Part shown: one piece after another, positions 21,925 to 31,063 of the stretch
Position numbering within the stretch: position 1 is the first letter of the stretch
Layout of the letters: each line of letters starts with the position of its first letter
Source: a virus
Virus record (IMG/VR): IMGVR_UViG_3300022872_000004
Location: 1 to 40,916 of that record
Length of the DNA: 40,916 nt
Direction: 5' to 3' (one strand)
Notes under the pieces: model-generated
What the model was told of the DNA's origin: nothing
What the model saw: the letters and a program-made list of their open reading frames with translations, nothing else
Database searches by the model: none
Position numbers and translations under genes: made by a program

Positions 21925-23417
21925 TATTTCACCGCCCAACCGTCATTACCGGCCAACTGCTTGGCCCTCTGCGCATTCCCGCCCGCTAGACCGAGGTAAT
22001 AATGAATCGTAGCATTATTCGGGGTGCGTTCCGGCCCATCATCTCTCGCGCCTAGATACGCCGCTTCCCCGCGAGCCTTACGAACATCTTCCTGGTAACG
22101 TCCTTGGGCGTTGTTAATCATCTCGCGCATCTGCCCGGTAGAAAGCGTAATCCCGGTCAAGTATCCTCTGCTGTCGAACTTTGCTCCCATTCCCTGCAAG
22201 AACGGCTGTGACTGCTGAGCCTCGTGGATGGAGTCCCGAGTCATACGAGCGCCCTTCTGAAGACCCATTGTCATGCCCATGTGGTTATAGAGCAAGGAGA
22301 GCATGGCTTGCTGATCGTGCTTGCCGACAGCATCCTCATAGTTCTGCGTCATGACATTCATGCGCTCAGCAGAATCCATTACCGGCTGATAGGTCTTGTA
22401 GACCTGTGATTTCTGGGAAGCATCCTGCTTGTTCTCACGCATACTGAGGCCCATCATAGCGATTGCGTGCGCTTGTGCCCGAGCAGCTTGTGCATCCTCC
22501 CGCTTGGCTGCGTTATTTTCTTTCGCTCCTTCTGCGGTTTCAATCGCATTCAGCATCTTGTCCATACGGTCATAATCACCCTTGGTAGCTCCAGCGCCTA
22601 GCTGGAATTCCTTAGGCAAAGGGGCACCAGGGTGATAAACATCGTATCTCTGCTGGAATGCTGAATTCAGGTTATCGACATTCTCCAGAGGCTCCTTATC
22701 TGGGAGCTTTGACCAAGGATTTTTAAGCCCATAAAGTTGTGCCTCTTTAAGTTCTTTATCCGCCTTGAACTCGGGGCTGTATTCCTCGGGGTCTTGGGCG
22801 ACTACTTTACCCGTTGTCGGATCGACTTTCAAACCATGTGTAGAAAGCTGCTCGTTAAACTCCTGCTGTTTAAGCTCTCTTTCTTGCGGAATATTCTCAG
22901 TCTGTGCCTGTCGAAGTGCCATCTCGCTATTGGCGTTCTGCTGAGCAATAGTGTCCTGTTTCGAGCGTTCCATCTCCTGTTGCGCCTGTTGATGCTGGTT
23001 CATGTTGTAGAGCATCGAACCAGGAATCATCTCTTCAGCCATAGCCGCGCCGGGGATGAATGCGGCTGCTCCTGCCTGTCCGATACGGCTTGCAACCTGA
23101 CCAAGTTTATGCCAGAAGTTTCCGCTCAAAGGACTGATCGCCGGTTTCTGCGCAAGATCATTCAAGGGGTTACTGACCATTGGCTTCAATGTGGGCAGCG
23201 TTGACGGAACGGCAGCCGCTGGTGCAACACCACCTATCTGCGCTTGGCTCATTGGGGGAGTAGCGGCCATGGGCTGCATTGCTGCCATTGCAGCAGTAGG
23301 AGACGCTGGCTGTCCACCCATAGACATTTGGGGAAGATTGCCAAGAGTACGCATCGGCAAAGGCTGCAAGTATTGGCTGCGGTCGTCAGGAGCGAGATTT
23401 GGAAGTGTCGTCGCCAT
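21924..23417 (-). CDS. probable internal virion protein
   Basis: A 497-residue protein with a Met/Pro/Ala-rich N-terminus, a hydrophobic segment (ASRIGQAGAAAFIPGAAMAEEM), and a long helical, Gln-rich region (NQHQQAQQEMERSKQDTIAQ and later helices). The ribosome site is weak (GAG), as expected for coupled translation. Composition and position between the 181- and 514-residue proteins suggest a core or ejection protein. Confidence 0.6.
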   Translation of the reverse strand: MATTLPNLAPDDRSQYLQPLPMRTLGNLPQMSMGGQPASPTAAMAAMQPMAATPPMSQAQIGGVAPAAAVPSTLPTLKPMVSNPLNDLAQKPAISPLSGNFWHKLGQVASRIGQAGAAAFIPGAAMAEEMIPGSMLYNMNQHQQAQQEMERSKQDTIAQQNANSEMALRQAQTENIPQERELKQQEFNEQLSTHGLKVDPTTGKVVAQDPEEYSPEFKADKELKEAQLYGLKNPWSKLPDKEPLENVDNLNSAFQQRYDVYHPGAPLPKEFQLGAGATKGDYDRMDKMLNAIETAEGAKENNAAKREDAQAARAQAHAIAMMGLSMRENKQDASQKSQVYKTYQPVMDSAERMNVMTQNYEDAVGKHDQQAMLSLLYNHMGMTMGLQKGARMTRDSIHEAQQSQPFLQGMGAKFDSRGYLTGITLSTGQMREMINNAQGRYQEDVRKARGEAAYLGARDDGPERTPNNATIHYYLGLAGGNAQRAKQLAGNDGWAVK

Positions 23418-23419
23418 AG

Positions 23420-23965
23420 TTAACTCTTGTATGCCTTGTAAACATTTGCTCCAGCATTAGCCAGCCCTGTCAGATTTTGGAGCCATCCACCTTGGTTTGC
23501 TTCAATCTCGTCCTTGATGTCAGAAGACTGGACATTTCCCTCGCCAACACCGGCACTTGAAGCTGCGCTATACAGACTTCCAAGGCTGCTCTCTGCTTGC
23601 TGCTGTTGCTGAAGCTTAGTCTGCGCATTGGTCGCTGCGACGTTTTCTCCGGTACTAGCAACGCCTTTTGCCGCTGTGCGCGAAGCAGCATCAAGAGCGG
23701 CAGAAAATCCCATTGGGTTTCTGGTCTGCATACTATTCGCACCAGCCGCGCCATAGAGGCCAGCAGTAGAACCGCCTTCACCGGCCATCTTCTGAGTAAT
23801 TTGAGACTGAACATCCCGCTGGCTCATACCCTGAGGATTGGTCATCTGCCGGGTAAGAGTAGGGACAAGATTTGCAGCAATATTTCCAGCCGTAGATTGG
23901 TATGCGCCCGCTGCACTACCAGCGGAACTCGCAGCATTCCCGGCAGCAGCAGCCGCGTCACGCAT
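23420..23965 (-). CDS. Ala/Gln-rich probable internal virion protein
   Basis: A 181-residue protein with AGGAG before the ATG. It begins with an Ala/Ser-rich helix (RDAAAAAGNAASSAGSAAGAY), has a Gln-rich middle (TKLQQQQQAESSLGSLY), and ends in a possible amphipathic segment (NQGGWLQNLTGLANAGANVY). Composition resembles the small internal core proteins of podoviruses. Confidence 0.58.
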   Translation of the reverse strand: MRDAAAAAGNAASSAGSAAGAYQSTAGNIAANLVPTLTRQMTNPQGMSQRDVQSQITQKMAGEGGSTAGLYGAAGANSMQTRNPMGFSAALDAASRTAAKGVASTGENVAATNAQTKLQQQQQAESSLGSLYSAASSAGVGEGNVQSSDIKDEIEANQGGWLQNLTGLANAGANVYKAYKS

Positions 23966-24374
23966 GGGTAACTCCTACACCAGTTAAGCGACTCCAAGGA
24001 TGCCAGCCTTCGCGATTCTGGGTCCAGCCTAACTGCTTCAATCGTTTGCGGAAGCGCCGTTCGGTCTCTTCTGGGATACGGGCTTCAATAAGGTCAATTC
24101 CATTATCCCACGCTGCGCCGAGAATTGCTGGTTGCATTTGTAACATAGAATCAACTTTCTCTCTCGGCTTAGAATCGGGAGACAACCAAAGATAAGTCTC
24201 TGCGGAAATCCGCAAGAAACATGCTCCTACAACTTTTCCTTCATCGTTCTCTACAACCTTCTTGATAAAAAACAATGGAGAATGAAGATCAGGCAAGGAA
24301 TAGTCCATTCCCATCTGGCGGTGAATCTCCTGAATCACTGGATAATCGGTCTCATCTGCGTCTCTTACTCTCAT
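23958..24374 (-). CDS. GNAT-fold protein (T7 gp13 position)
   Basis: A 138-residue protein; the ATG at 24374 overlaps the upstream TGA (ATGA) and has GAGGG before it. MRVRDADETDYPVIQEI at the start, VVGACFLRISAETYLWL in the middle, and an aromatic-rich C-terminus follow GNAT acetyltransferase order. The acetyl-CoA loop is not clear. It sits just before internal virion genes, the place of gp13 in T7-like phages, which has an acetyltransferase-like fold. It may be structural, enzymatic, or both. Confidence 0.68.
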   Translation of the reverse strand: MRVRDADETDYPVIQEIHRQMGMDYSLPDLHSPLFFIKKVVENDEGKVVGACFLRISAETYLWLSPDSKPREKVDSMLQMQPAILGAAWDNGIDLIEARIPEETERRFRKRLKQLGWTQNREGWHPWSRLTGVGVTHA

Positions 24375-24967
24375 GAAGCCCTCGATGGTGTTTTCCCAAG
24401 TCCCCATCCGCCTTGCTGACCGTTGTTATTAGCGGTCCCAGACCCGTGGGACGTTTGCAGCGTCATATCGGTACTTCCGCCCATTGTGTGCGCTGTGGGG
24501 CTGCTAGACCCGCCTACAGTCGTCGTAGCAGAAGGCGGACCGCCAGGATGCTGCGCATAAGACCGGACATAATAATTCACTGCTGTCCCATCAGAATCGT
24601 TTGTGGGGAGAGGAAAAGGATGCGATGTTCTACTTGCGCCATGATCGATCACCAAAGGATTGGTAAAAGCGCTGTCCGTAGATACTTCGGAGATGTAGTG
24701 GATTCCTCGCTGAATTGCTCCAGAATGGTTAATCGACACTTGCATCATTTCACCTGCCGTAGAAACCGATACCGAGTCAGGTGCTTTCGGAGCAGATACC
24801 TGCCCAGTGGGAGACACGCCAGCATTTAACGCCGTTTGATTTACCCCACTGATAATCTTGCGGAGCACACTCCCAAGAGCAGGATTCTTTGACTCAATCT
24901 CTGCCAGTTCTCTGCCACCATCGATATTTCCGCCAGTGCTAAAAGTATTTCCTTGATGCACAGCCAT
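24371..24967 (-). CDS. tail protein with fibronectin-III-like middle
   Basis: A 198-residue protein starting at ATG 24967, just after the 1595-residue gene's stop. The first part is helical (ELAEIESKNPALGSVLRKII); the middle (PDSVSVSTAGEMMQVSINH to YYVRSYAQHPGGPPS) looks like a fibronectin-III-type sandwich; the tail is Gly/Ser/Thr-rich. It is probably a tail or hub accessory protein. Confidence 0.62.
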   Translation of the reverse strand: MAVHQGNTFSTGGNIDGGRELAEIESKNPALGSVLRKIISGVNQTALNAGVSPTGQVSAPKAPDSVSVSTAGEMMQVSINHSGAIQRGIHYISEVSTDSAFTNPLVIDHGASRTSHPFPLPTNDSDGTAVNYYVRSYAQHPGGPPSATTTVGGSSSPTAHTMGGSTDMTLQTSHGSGTANNNGQQGGWGLGKTPSRAS

Positions 24968-24969
24968 AA

Positions 24970-27900
24970 TCATACCCCAGAGGTAACTCCAGCACCACGC
25001 AGCGGTGCCCAGGCATCGGCTCTGCCCGTAAGAGTGAGATGCGACAAGTTGAACCACGACCCAACAGCGTTGGACGATACTTCTACGAATATTCTAATTC
25101 CATAGACATTTAGCGGGCCTTCATAGTCATTCGGCGCGCTGCTTAAAAGATTCATTCCACCAGCTACGGTAAATGGGTATGGAGCGCTCAAGACATTCTG
25201 CAAGAAACGAATTTTCGCTGTGCCACTTCCATATGCCATGAAATCCCAGTAGATGAATCTCTTGTTAAACATCCCGAGAAGCGGAGTTTCTTGCGATCCC
25301 TTCTTATCCACAAAACCATAGGTAGTGTACAAGGAAAGGAATACCGTTCCGTTGTCATTACCATAAGTGCTAGTATCCAGCTTCGAGATTTGCGAAGAGG
25401 AAATTCCGTTGCAGAAAACGATCTCGCTATTCAATTCCGAACGCTTGATAAAACCGATGTACGGAGTGGCGATAGTCCACAGAGAATACTTGCGGCGCAT
25501 ATCTAGTGCAGCAAGACTGCCCATCATCGTCACATGAAGAGCTTGCGCTTCCATCAACCCTTCAACGGTAGAAATTCCTTCCCAGTTAAGAAGGATGACG
25601 ACATTATTGTACAAAGGATCAGTCACAGTGGGTTCATCGGGGAGCCACGTATTTGGCGTGCTCATCGGACAAGCGATGTAAATCCGGCGGTTCGGGAAAT
25701 CATTACGAACGCAGATCGTCTTTGCAGCATCCCAGTTAATAGCGGACCAAATATCTGGGATTTCAAGCTGAATCGGGCTTGGAGTTCCTCCATTAGATAC
25801 ATACAGCCCAGATTGATTGGCCATGATCGCCCAATCTTCGCCATAGTCGTAGGCGTTGATTCCGCAAGCACCAGCCACATTGGAAATCTCTTCAAAAGGA
25901 TTCCACGAAGTAGGCTCAACTCCCTGCGTTTCGGAGAAGAACCCCATGGAATTTTCCTTCAGGATATATAGCCGTCCGCGCATGACGAATCCGCCATTGG
26001 TAGGCTGTTGGTTCAGGTTCGACGTAGTAAGTTTGCCCGTAATTTGGTCATAAGAGTCCAAGTTGTCTTTGTAGCTTACACTCAGGTCGGTAAGGTTCAC
26101 CGGATCAATTGTGGGAAACAACTCTATCCTGTCAATTTCAATTGCCGCTCCGGCAGGAAGGTTTTCTGCCCAAACTCTGAAGTACAGATCGCTCGGAATT
26201 TGGGTAGTGAACTCGCTCGTGAGCAGGGTGCCCTCGTAGGTCGCCATAGAACTGGCCATACTAGATAGAGCCAGGGTGTAAGTACCGTAGGTTGTACTCC
26301 ATCCAGTACCAGAGTTGTATTCGGACAAATCGATTACAAGATTGCCGCTGGTGGAAGAATCCATCTGCCGGCAGGTCACTCGAACAGAGTAAAGGGTATT
26401 CGTCTGCAAAATAGCTACCAGACTTTGGTCCTGATAGACAGACTGGGCAATCATCCCGTAGCTGCTGATCGTGGCGCTAGTCGAATTATCGATATACAGC
26501 GCATCTCCGTAGATAGGGGAAATCGCGAGAGAAGCGCCGGAGTCGTAGGTATTCCACCCAAGAGGTGTAGTCGATCCAGAAAGATACCCGCCATCAAAGC
26601 TCATATTGAGCATGTTCTGGATTTTGTTACGAACCTTACCCCATACCATGCGGCCAGCGTACTGGATATTCCAAGCAGAGTCTCCAAGCTCTGCAAGATT
26701 AAACAGATTGTTCCCGTCAATATCGATCTCTGTTGCAGCTAAGAGAACGGTATCGGTGAATGTAAACTTCGCATAAGTCGTCGTGTTGTCGTTAATGATA
26801 AGCTGCGACGATGTATAGGTTACGCTGTTGTACACAAACTGCACAGGAGTAGGAATCGTGTAATAACTTGCTCCGGGGACACCATCAGAACCAGCCTCTG
26901 TGAATGCAATGCCACGGGCGATGACTTCGGGCGGCCCAATAGGGATATTCGACGCCAGGATATAGTTGGCATTCGTGCTTACGGTAAATTCGATATAAGG
27001 TGACGGCGCAGTCCAAAATCCATTTCTCGTGATAAAGAATACAACCCCTCGGCGGGTTCCTGTAGAAACTACGACGACTGTAGAGCCGACCACCTTGATG
27101 TATCCGCTAGATGCTGTTCCATAAATCGGGCTGCTTGTCGTGCCGAGGGTGAGAGGGCCGGGGTCAATGATGAATTGCGTGCCAGAGGTTGTTGCTGAGC
27201 CTTCTTCAGTTTCCGAACTGTAGCTCAAAGAACCGTCAAATCCTTCAATAGTAAATGTTCCAGAAGTGCTACCGGTCACGTTGCTGATAGAAGCATCAGT
27301 GACATTAAAGATCAAGTCTCCATTGGTAGTACCGAGAATGGTGACGAGTTGCCCTGCGGTAGGAGCCACCGTCGTGCTTCCAGAAACTTCCCAACTATAG
27401 GTTGCCACACCATCCGTCATCGCCGTTTCTGTGATGGTATAGCTGCCATTGTACGGGGTATACAGAACAGTCCAAGTGTTATCCCATGAGGTCACACTGG
27501 CATCCGTAATAGTGATCTGGTCGCCAGTTTCTACACCGGGGAGAGAGTTCGACGTGACAACCGTTGCAATCGTCATCTCGTACCGACCGGCAGCAGAGTT
27601 ATCTCCGCTCTGAATCTTCTGGTAGCTGCTCGATGTAACGCTATAGGTGAAGTAATACCTCTCGGCACTTGCTCCTGGAGGCGTTCCTTTTCCAATTGAC
27701 GTTACGAGAAAAGTCCCATTCGCTACACCAATTGCGGTGCCAGTAACATAGACATATACAGAATACAGACCGCCGCTAAAAGCCTTATCGAGAACCGTGT
27801 CCTCAACAGTTCTGCTGTAGTAGATCGTAATGACGTTTCCGCTACTGGTAGAGCCTACTCCGGCGCTCCACAGGATGCCGTCAAATCCAGTCTGCGAAGT

Positions 27901-29757
27901 AGGTTGTGACACGTTCTGCGTAATGCTGCTGATTGCATAGGTATATTGACCAGTAACGGTTGCCGTAGATGTACCGCTAGCAGTTGTAACAAGCGTAGAA
28001 GAGATTTCAAATGCAGTTGTGCTAAGCCCCGTTCCAAGGACATTGAAGCTGAGTCCATTCAGCGCATAAAGTGCATCAGACGATGTGGCGGTAAACGCTA
28101 CTACCTCTCCAGCGGTAAAGGTATTGGCCGCTGTAAGGGTGAGAATTCCGCTGGAGTAGGTGAATGCCGTAACAGTTGCCGATCCTGTCGTAGTGAGCGT
28201 TCCTGTAAATGAAGGAGGAGCACCGGGACCGCACTGGGAGACCCTGTCAGCCCATTCTGGCTTGTCGGTATACTGCATCGGTGGATAATTGCCAGACCCT
28301 CCATTGGTCATCAAGGATGACACATATCCGGTCTCGGTCCCACTGGTATATCCGTCACTAAGAATTCCATACTTGAAGGTGAGCGTGTCTGTGCCAACAG
28401 CAGTCAAAGTGAACGAGGTATTCATCCAAGTATTATTGGTAGCACCAGAGATAGAAATTGTATCTCCGGCAGAGTATCCAGTTGCCGAAGTCAAAAGGGT
28501 GATGACGGTTTGCAGCCACGTTTCGCCGGAGATGACAACCAGTGTGCACACAACGCTGCTAATTGCCGTGTGCAGGTAATCCCCGCTGGAAATTGCCATA
28601 TACAAGCGAGAATTCGCGTTTGCAGCAGTAGCGTAACTATTTACTGGAACGTCTATAATGTCGGTGAGCGACGTAAGAATTCCTGGATTGCTTGTTACAT
28701 CCTCTACCCAAAAATCTCCGTTTGCATCGAGAGCGACATTCTTGATATTCCCGAAGCTATCTTCATAGGTAGAAATTAGGTTGAAATTTGCAGACGAAGT
28801 CGATCTGCTTATAGTAATCGAAACATATTCAAGATAGATTTCTGATGTAGATTCATCCGGCGCAGTAAAACACACACCGAATTCAGTGCTATTTACTTCG
28901 TCAGCAGATATAGCAGTCCCCCACAGATCGGTGGTGCTACCTAGCGTAATAGAGCCTTCCGACGTGGGAAGCGATATTTGCTTCAATGTCCCGGCGACAC
29001 TTCCGCCAATGATTAACTTAGCATCGATAGAGGCACTCGCCGAATACCCTTTAAGAGTGACCGTAACGCCAGTGATTGACGAGGAAGATGGGATACTGAA
29101 CCCGAATCCTTCCACGAACAGGCTATCACTTACATTTTCATACCCACTAATCGCGGCTGTTCCAGTTTCTGTACCGGAACTCGTGTATGTTCCGCTGGAG
29201 TTAAACCCGGTCGGAGGATTCGATAACAAAAGATCAAACGCAATCGTGTTTTCAGAGAAAACAACATCGGAATAGCTGAGGGATACACCGTTGAATGCAG
29301 TGTCTAAAGTCATTCCAGACAGCGTGACAGTTGACGAAGAATTGCCTGGGTCGGTTACTGTGCTGGTAAAAGTAAGCGTGATAGTGTAATGCCCAATCGA
29401 CGGCGCATGGCTTACGACTGAGATTCTGGAGATTGTCCAGTCCTGGGAATACGTTCCAGAAACGTCAATTGATGTATAGGACGAATCATCGAGAAGAATG
29501 TTTGTCGGACTATTCCATGCAGTAGTTCCATCGGCTTGATCTACAGCGGTGCTTCCACTGTTCGGTCCAGAACTCCCGCCAGAATAAGAATAGAGGTTCT
29601 TTAGGCCGGGGCGAGTGTAGACGCCTCCCACGTTGTAATCAACATTTTGATTTCGCGGGGAAGCGCCTTCAGGAACGCACTCAGGCTGCGCAAGGGTCAC
29701 AAGCCCATTGAAGGATTCGAGTTGTACGGAGCTTCTTCCTGTTTGATTGTGACCCAT
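24970..29757 (-). CDS. giant tail protein, nozzle/hub-like N-terminus
   Basis: A 1595-residue protein with AAGGAG before the ATG, the largest in the window. The N-terminus (LESFNGLVTLAQPECVPEGASPRNQ, read in parts) has the feel of podovirus nozzle and DNA-stabilisation proteins that bind below the adaptor. The middle has many Thr/Ser-rich beta domains with recurring patterns such as AGDTISISGATNNTW and GDQITITDASVTSWDNTW. The last 400 residues include more mixed elements (LYILKENSMGFFSETQGVEP). It may form the tail tube end with embedded adhesion domains. A baseplate role is an alternative. Confidence 0.7.
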   Translation of the reverse strand: MGHNQTGRSSVQLESFNGLVTLAQPECVPEGASPRNQNVDYNVGGVYTRPGLKNLYSYSGGSSGPNSGSTAVDQADGTTAWNSPTNILLDDSSYTSIDVSGTYSQDWTISRISVVSHAPSIGHYTITLTFTSTVTDPGNSSSTVTLSGMTLDTAFNGVSLSYSDVVFSENTIAFDLLLSNPPTGFNSSGTYTSSGTETGTAAISGYENVSDSLFVEGFGFSIPSSSSITGVTVTLKGYSASASIDAKLIIGGSVAGTLKQISLPTSEGSITLGSTTDLWGTAISADEVNSTEFGVCFTAPDESTSEIYLEYVSITISRSTSSANFNLISTYEDSFGNIKNVALDANGDFWVEDVTSNPGILTSLTDIIDVPVNSYATAANANSRLYMAISSGDYLHTAISSVVCTLVVISGETWLQTVITLLTSATGYSAGDTISISGATNNTWMNTSFTLTAVGTDTLTFKYGILSDGYTSGTETGYVSSLMTNGGSGNYPPMQYTDKPEWADRVSQCGPGAPPSFTGTLTTTGSATVTAFTYSSGILTLTAANTFTAGEVVAFTATSSDALYALNGLSFNVLGTGLSTTAFEISSTLVTTASGTSTATVTGQYTYAISSITQNVSQPTSQTGFDGILWSAGVGSTSSGNVITIYYSRTVEDTVLDKAFSGGLYSVYVYVTGTAIGVANGTFLVTSIGKGTPPGASAERYYFTYSVTSSSYQKIQSGDNSAAGRYEMTIATVVTSNSLPGVETGDQITITDASVTSWDNTWTVLYTPYNGSYTITETAMTDGVATYSWEVSGSTTVAPTAGQLVTILGTTNGDLIFNVTDASISNVTGSTSGTFTIEGFDGSLSYSSETEEGSATTSGTQFIIDPGPLTLGTTSSPIYGTASSGYIKVVGSTVVVVSTGTRRGVVFFITRNGFWTAPSPYIEFTVSTNANYILASNIPIGPPEVIARGIAFTEAGSDGVPGASYYTIPTPVQFVYNSVTYTSSQLIINDNTTTYAKFTFTDTVLLAATEIDIDGNNLFNLAELGDSAWNIQYAGRMVWGKVRNKIQNMLNMSFDGGYLSGSTTPLGWNTYDSGASLAISPIYGDALYIDNSTSATISSYGMIAQSVYQDQSLVAILQTNTLYSVRVTCRQMDSSTSGNLVIDLSEYNSGTGWSTTYGTYTLALSSMASSMATYEGTLLTSEFTTQIPSDLYFRVWAENLPAGAAIEIDRIELFPTIDPVNLTDLSVSYKDNLDSYDQITGKLTTSNLNQQPTNGGFVMRGRLYILKENSMGFFSETQGVEPTSWNPFEEISNVAGACGINAYDYGEDWAIMANQSGLYVSNGGTPSPIQLEIPDIWSAINWDAAKTICVRNDFPNRRIYIACPMSTPNTWLPDEPTVTDPLYNNVVILLNWEGISTVEGLMEAQALHVTMMGSLAALDMRRKYSLWTIATPYIGFIKRSELNSEIVFCNGISSSQISKLDTSTYGNDNGTVFLSLYTTYGFVDKKGSQETPLLGMFNKRFIYWDFMAYGSGTAKIRFLQNVLSAPYPFTVAGGMNLLSSAPNDYEGPLNVYGIRIFVEVSSNAVGSWFNLSHLTLTGRADAWAPLRGAGVTSGV

Positions 29758-29766
29758 TCCTGCTCC

Positions 29767-30420
29767 TTAGTCGCGGGCGTATTCTGCTTCAAACTCAATT
29801 ACGTCAGAAACCACAGCGGCAGGAAGAGCACCAGCCGTAAGCTCAATCAAAGGATACTGAGTAGCGACTACGGCAGCATCCACAGTGAAAATCTGGATGG
29901 TTCCATTAGCCTTATTGTAGCCGTAGGTATATCCAGAGCCGGAAACGCTCTGAATCCACATGGTATCAGGGCCGATATAGATCGCAGCCTGTCCAGCATC
30001 CGTAACAGTCGTCGCTGTGGTTGTGAGAGTAACAGTGAACGATGTGCTAGCCGTCACAGTAGCTACCAAAGCAGTAATGCCGTTCAGAGGGGCACTCAGG
30101 GCGTTCTTGAAGCCAGAGAGGGTCACGTACTGACCAGCCGTAGGCGGGTTTGCCGTCAACAGAGTAACGGTAGTGCCGGAAACCGTAATACCTGTGATTT
30201 TTAAAATCGTAGGCTGAGTATAGTTTGCGAGGATAACATTCTGCCCAGAAACGTCCTGTAACTGAGAAAGGACTCCCGCCGTAGATAGATTGGGGATCAA
30301 CCCGCCAGCGACATAACTACCAGAGCTAAAATCCAGAAGTCCATGGACATAGCTACGAGTCTGCGTCATATCGAGACCATAGGGCGCATTGTAGACAGTT
30401 TCTACAAGAACATTTGCCAT
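29767..30420 (-). CDS. virion protein with Ig/beta-like insert
   Basis: A 217-residue protein with GGAGAG before the ATG. It has a short helical start (YNAPYGLDMTQTRSYVHG), a Thr/Val-rich beta segment (KITGITVSGTTVTLLTANPP and SFTVTLTTTATTV) and a C-terminal beta region ending VIEFEAEYARD. The beta insert resembles domains repeated in the giant protein. It is placed between adaptor and giant tail protein, so a tail-tube or decoration role is likely. Confidence 0.62.
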   Translation of the reverse strand: MANVLVETVYNAPYGLDMTQTRSYVHGLLDFSSGSYVAGGLIPNLSTAGVLSQLQDVSGQNVILANYTQPTILKITGITVSGTTVTLLTANPPTAGQYVTLSGFKNALSAPLNGITALVATVTASTSFTVTLTTTATTVTDAGQAAIYIGPDTMWIQSVSGSGYTYGYNKANGTIQIFTVDAAVVATQYPLIELTAGALPAAVVSDVIEFEAEYARD

Positions 30421-30431
30421 TTCACTCTCCT

Positions 30432-30449
30432 GCGTCTACGCGTAGACGC
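30432..30449. repeat. 18-bp perfect palindrome at a stop codon
   Basis: GCGTCTACGCGTAGACGC is perfectly self-complementary. The TAG stop of the GIY-YIG gene lies inside it. As RNA it would form only a tight stem without a loop; as DNA it could bind a dimeric protein. Confidence 0.7.
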
Positions 30450-31035
30450 CGATTAACTTCTTTTTGGCTATGGCTTCTCGGATAGCCGCCACTCGCCTTG
30501 CCCTGATCTCCGGGGAAGCATTTTTAGCTGCTAATGACATTTTAGCTCTTTGTTCAGGGGATTTGGGCTTTCCCCTGTGAGCGTTCCCGACAGCATCCCT
30601 TTGCGCCTGGGTGGGAATTCTTCCTTTGTTGTTTCCCTTTAGAGCTATTCTAAGCTTTTCGCAAGTTTCCTTAGAGACCTTTCTGCCACGATTTTTTTGT
30701 GATATCTCTTCCACGGTTATTTTGTTCTGCTTGTACCCTGATAGTCCCCCTGTTTGGAGATTATATCCATTTGGATACATACTTCTGTGGGAGATTATTT
30801 CTTTTGATTCCATTTCGTCAAGCTCGTCGCGCGAATCTCCAAATCTTATTGCGACTACTAAAAAAGCGTCTTTCCCAAAATCACGGATAGCTTGCGCGAT
30901 GGGAGAATGCCTACCGTTTCTTGCCGCTTCCTTGTGGCAAGCCCATCTTCGGCCTAGAGTCATGCTTGTGCTTCCAACATAGCTCATTCCGTTTACCCGA
31001 TTCGTTATCAGATACACAGTCCCAAATCTTTTCAT
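30436..31035 (-). CDS. free-standing GIY-YIG homing endonuclease with NUMOD3-type motifs
   Basis: A 199-residue protein. The GIY-YIG core is at the start: VYLITN-x-VNGMSYVGST, with RRWACHKEAARN and later E and N-containing helices. The C-terminal half has repeated basic SPEQRAKMSLAAKNASPE-type motifs (NUMOD3-like), which bind DNA. It is inserted between adaptor and tail genes and is probably a mobile gene that cuts uninfected alleles. The start at 31035 has no ribosome site but lies six bases after a perfect TATAAT. Confidence 0.9.
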   Translation of the reverse strand: MKRFGTVYLITNRVNGMSYVGSTSMTLGRRWACHKEAARNGRHSPIAQAIRDFGKDAFLVVAIRFGDSRDELDEMESKEIISHRSMYPNGYNLQTGGLSGYKQNKITVEEISQKNRGRKVSKETCEKLRIALKGNNKGRIPTQAQRDAVGNAHRGKPKSPEQRAKMSLAAKNASPEIRARRVAAIREAIAKKKLIGVYA

Positions 31036-31053
31036 AAGTGCATTATAGCACTT
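31036..31053 (-). promoter_or_regulatory. TATAAT centred in an 18-bp inverted repeat
   Basis: On the minus strand AAGTGC-TATAAT-GCACTT is followed directly by the ATG of the GIY-YIG gene. A transcript from this -10 box would begin about at the ATG, so it may be leaderless. No good -35 box is seen. The symmetric arms could be an operator. Confidence 0.55.
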
Positions 31054-31063
31054 AATACATAAA

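Noticed and set aside
24847-25428. general concern that the giant tail gene end is broken
   Set aside because: The frame is intact, ends in TGA, and is followed three bases later by a properly placed start.
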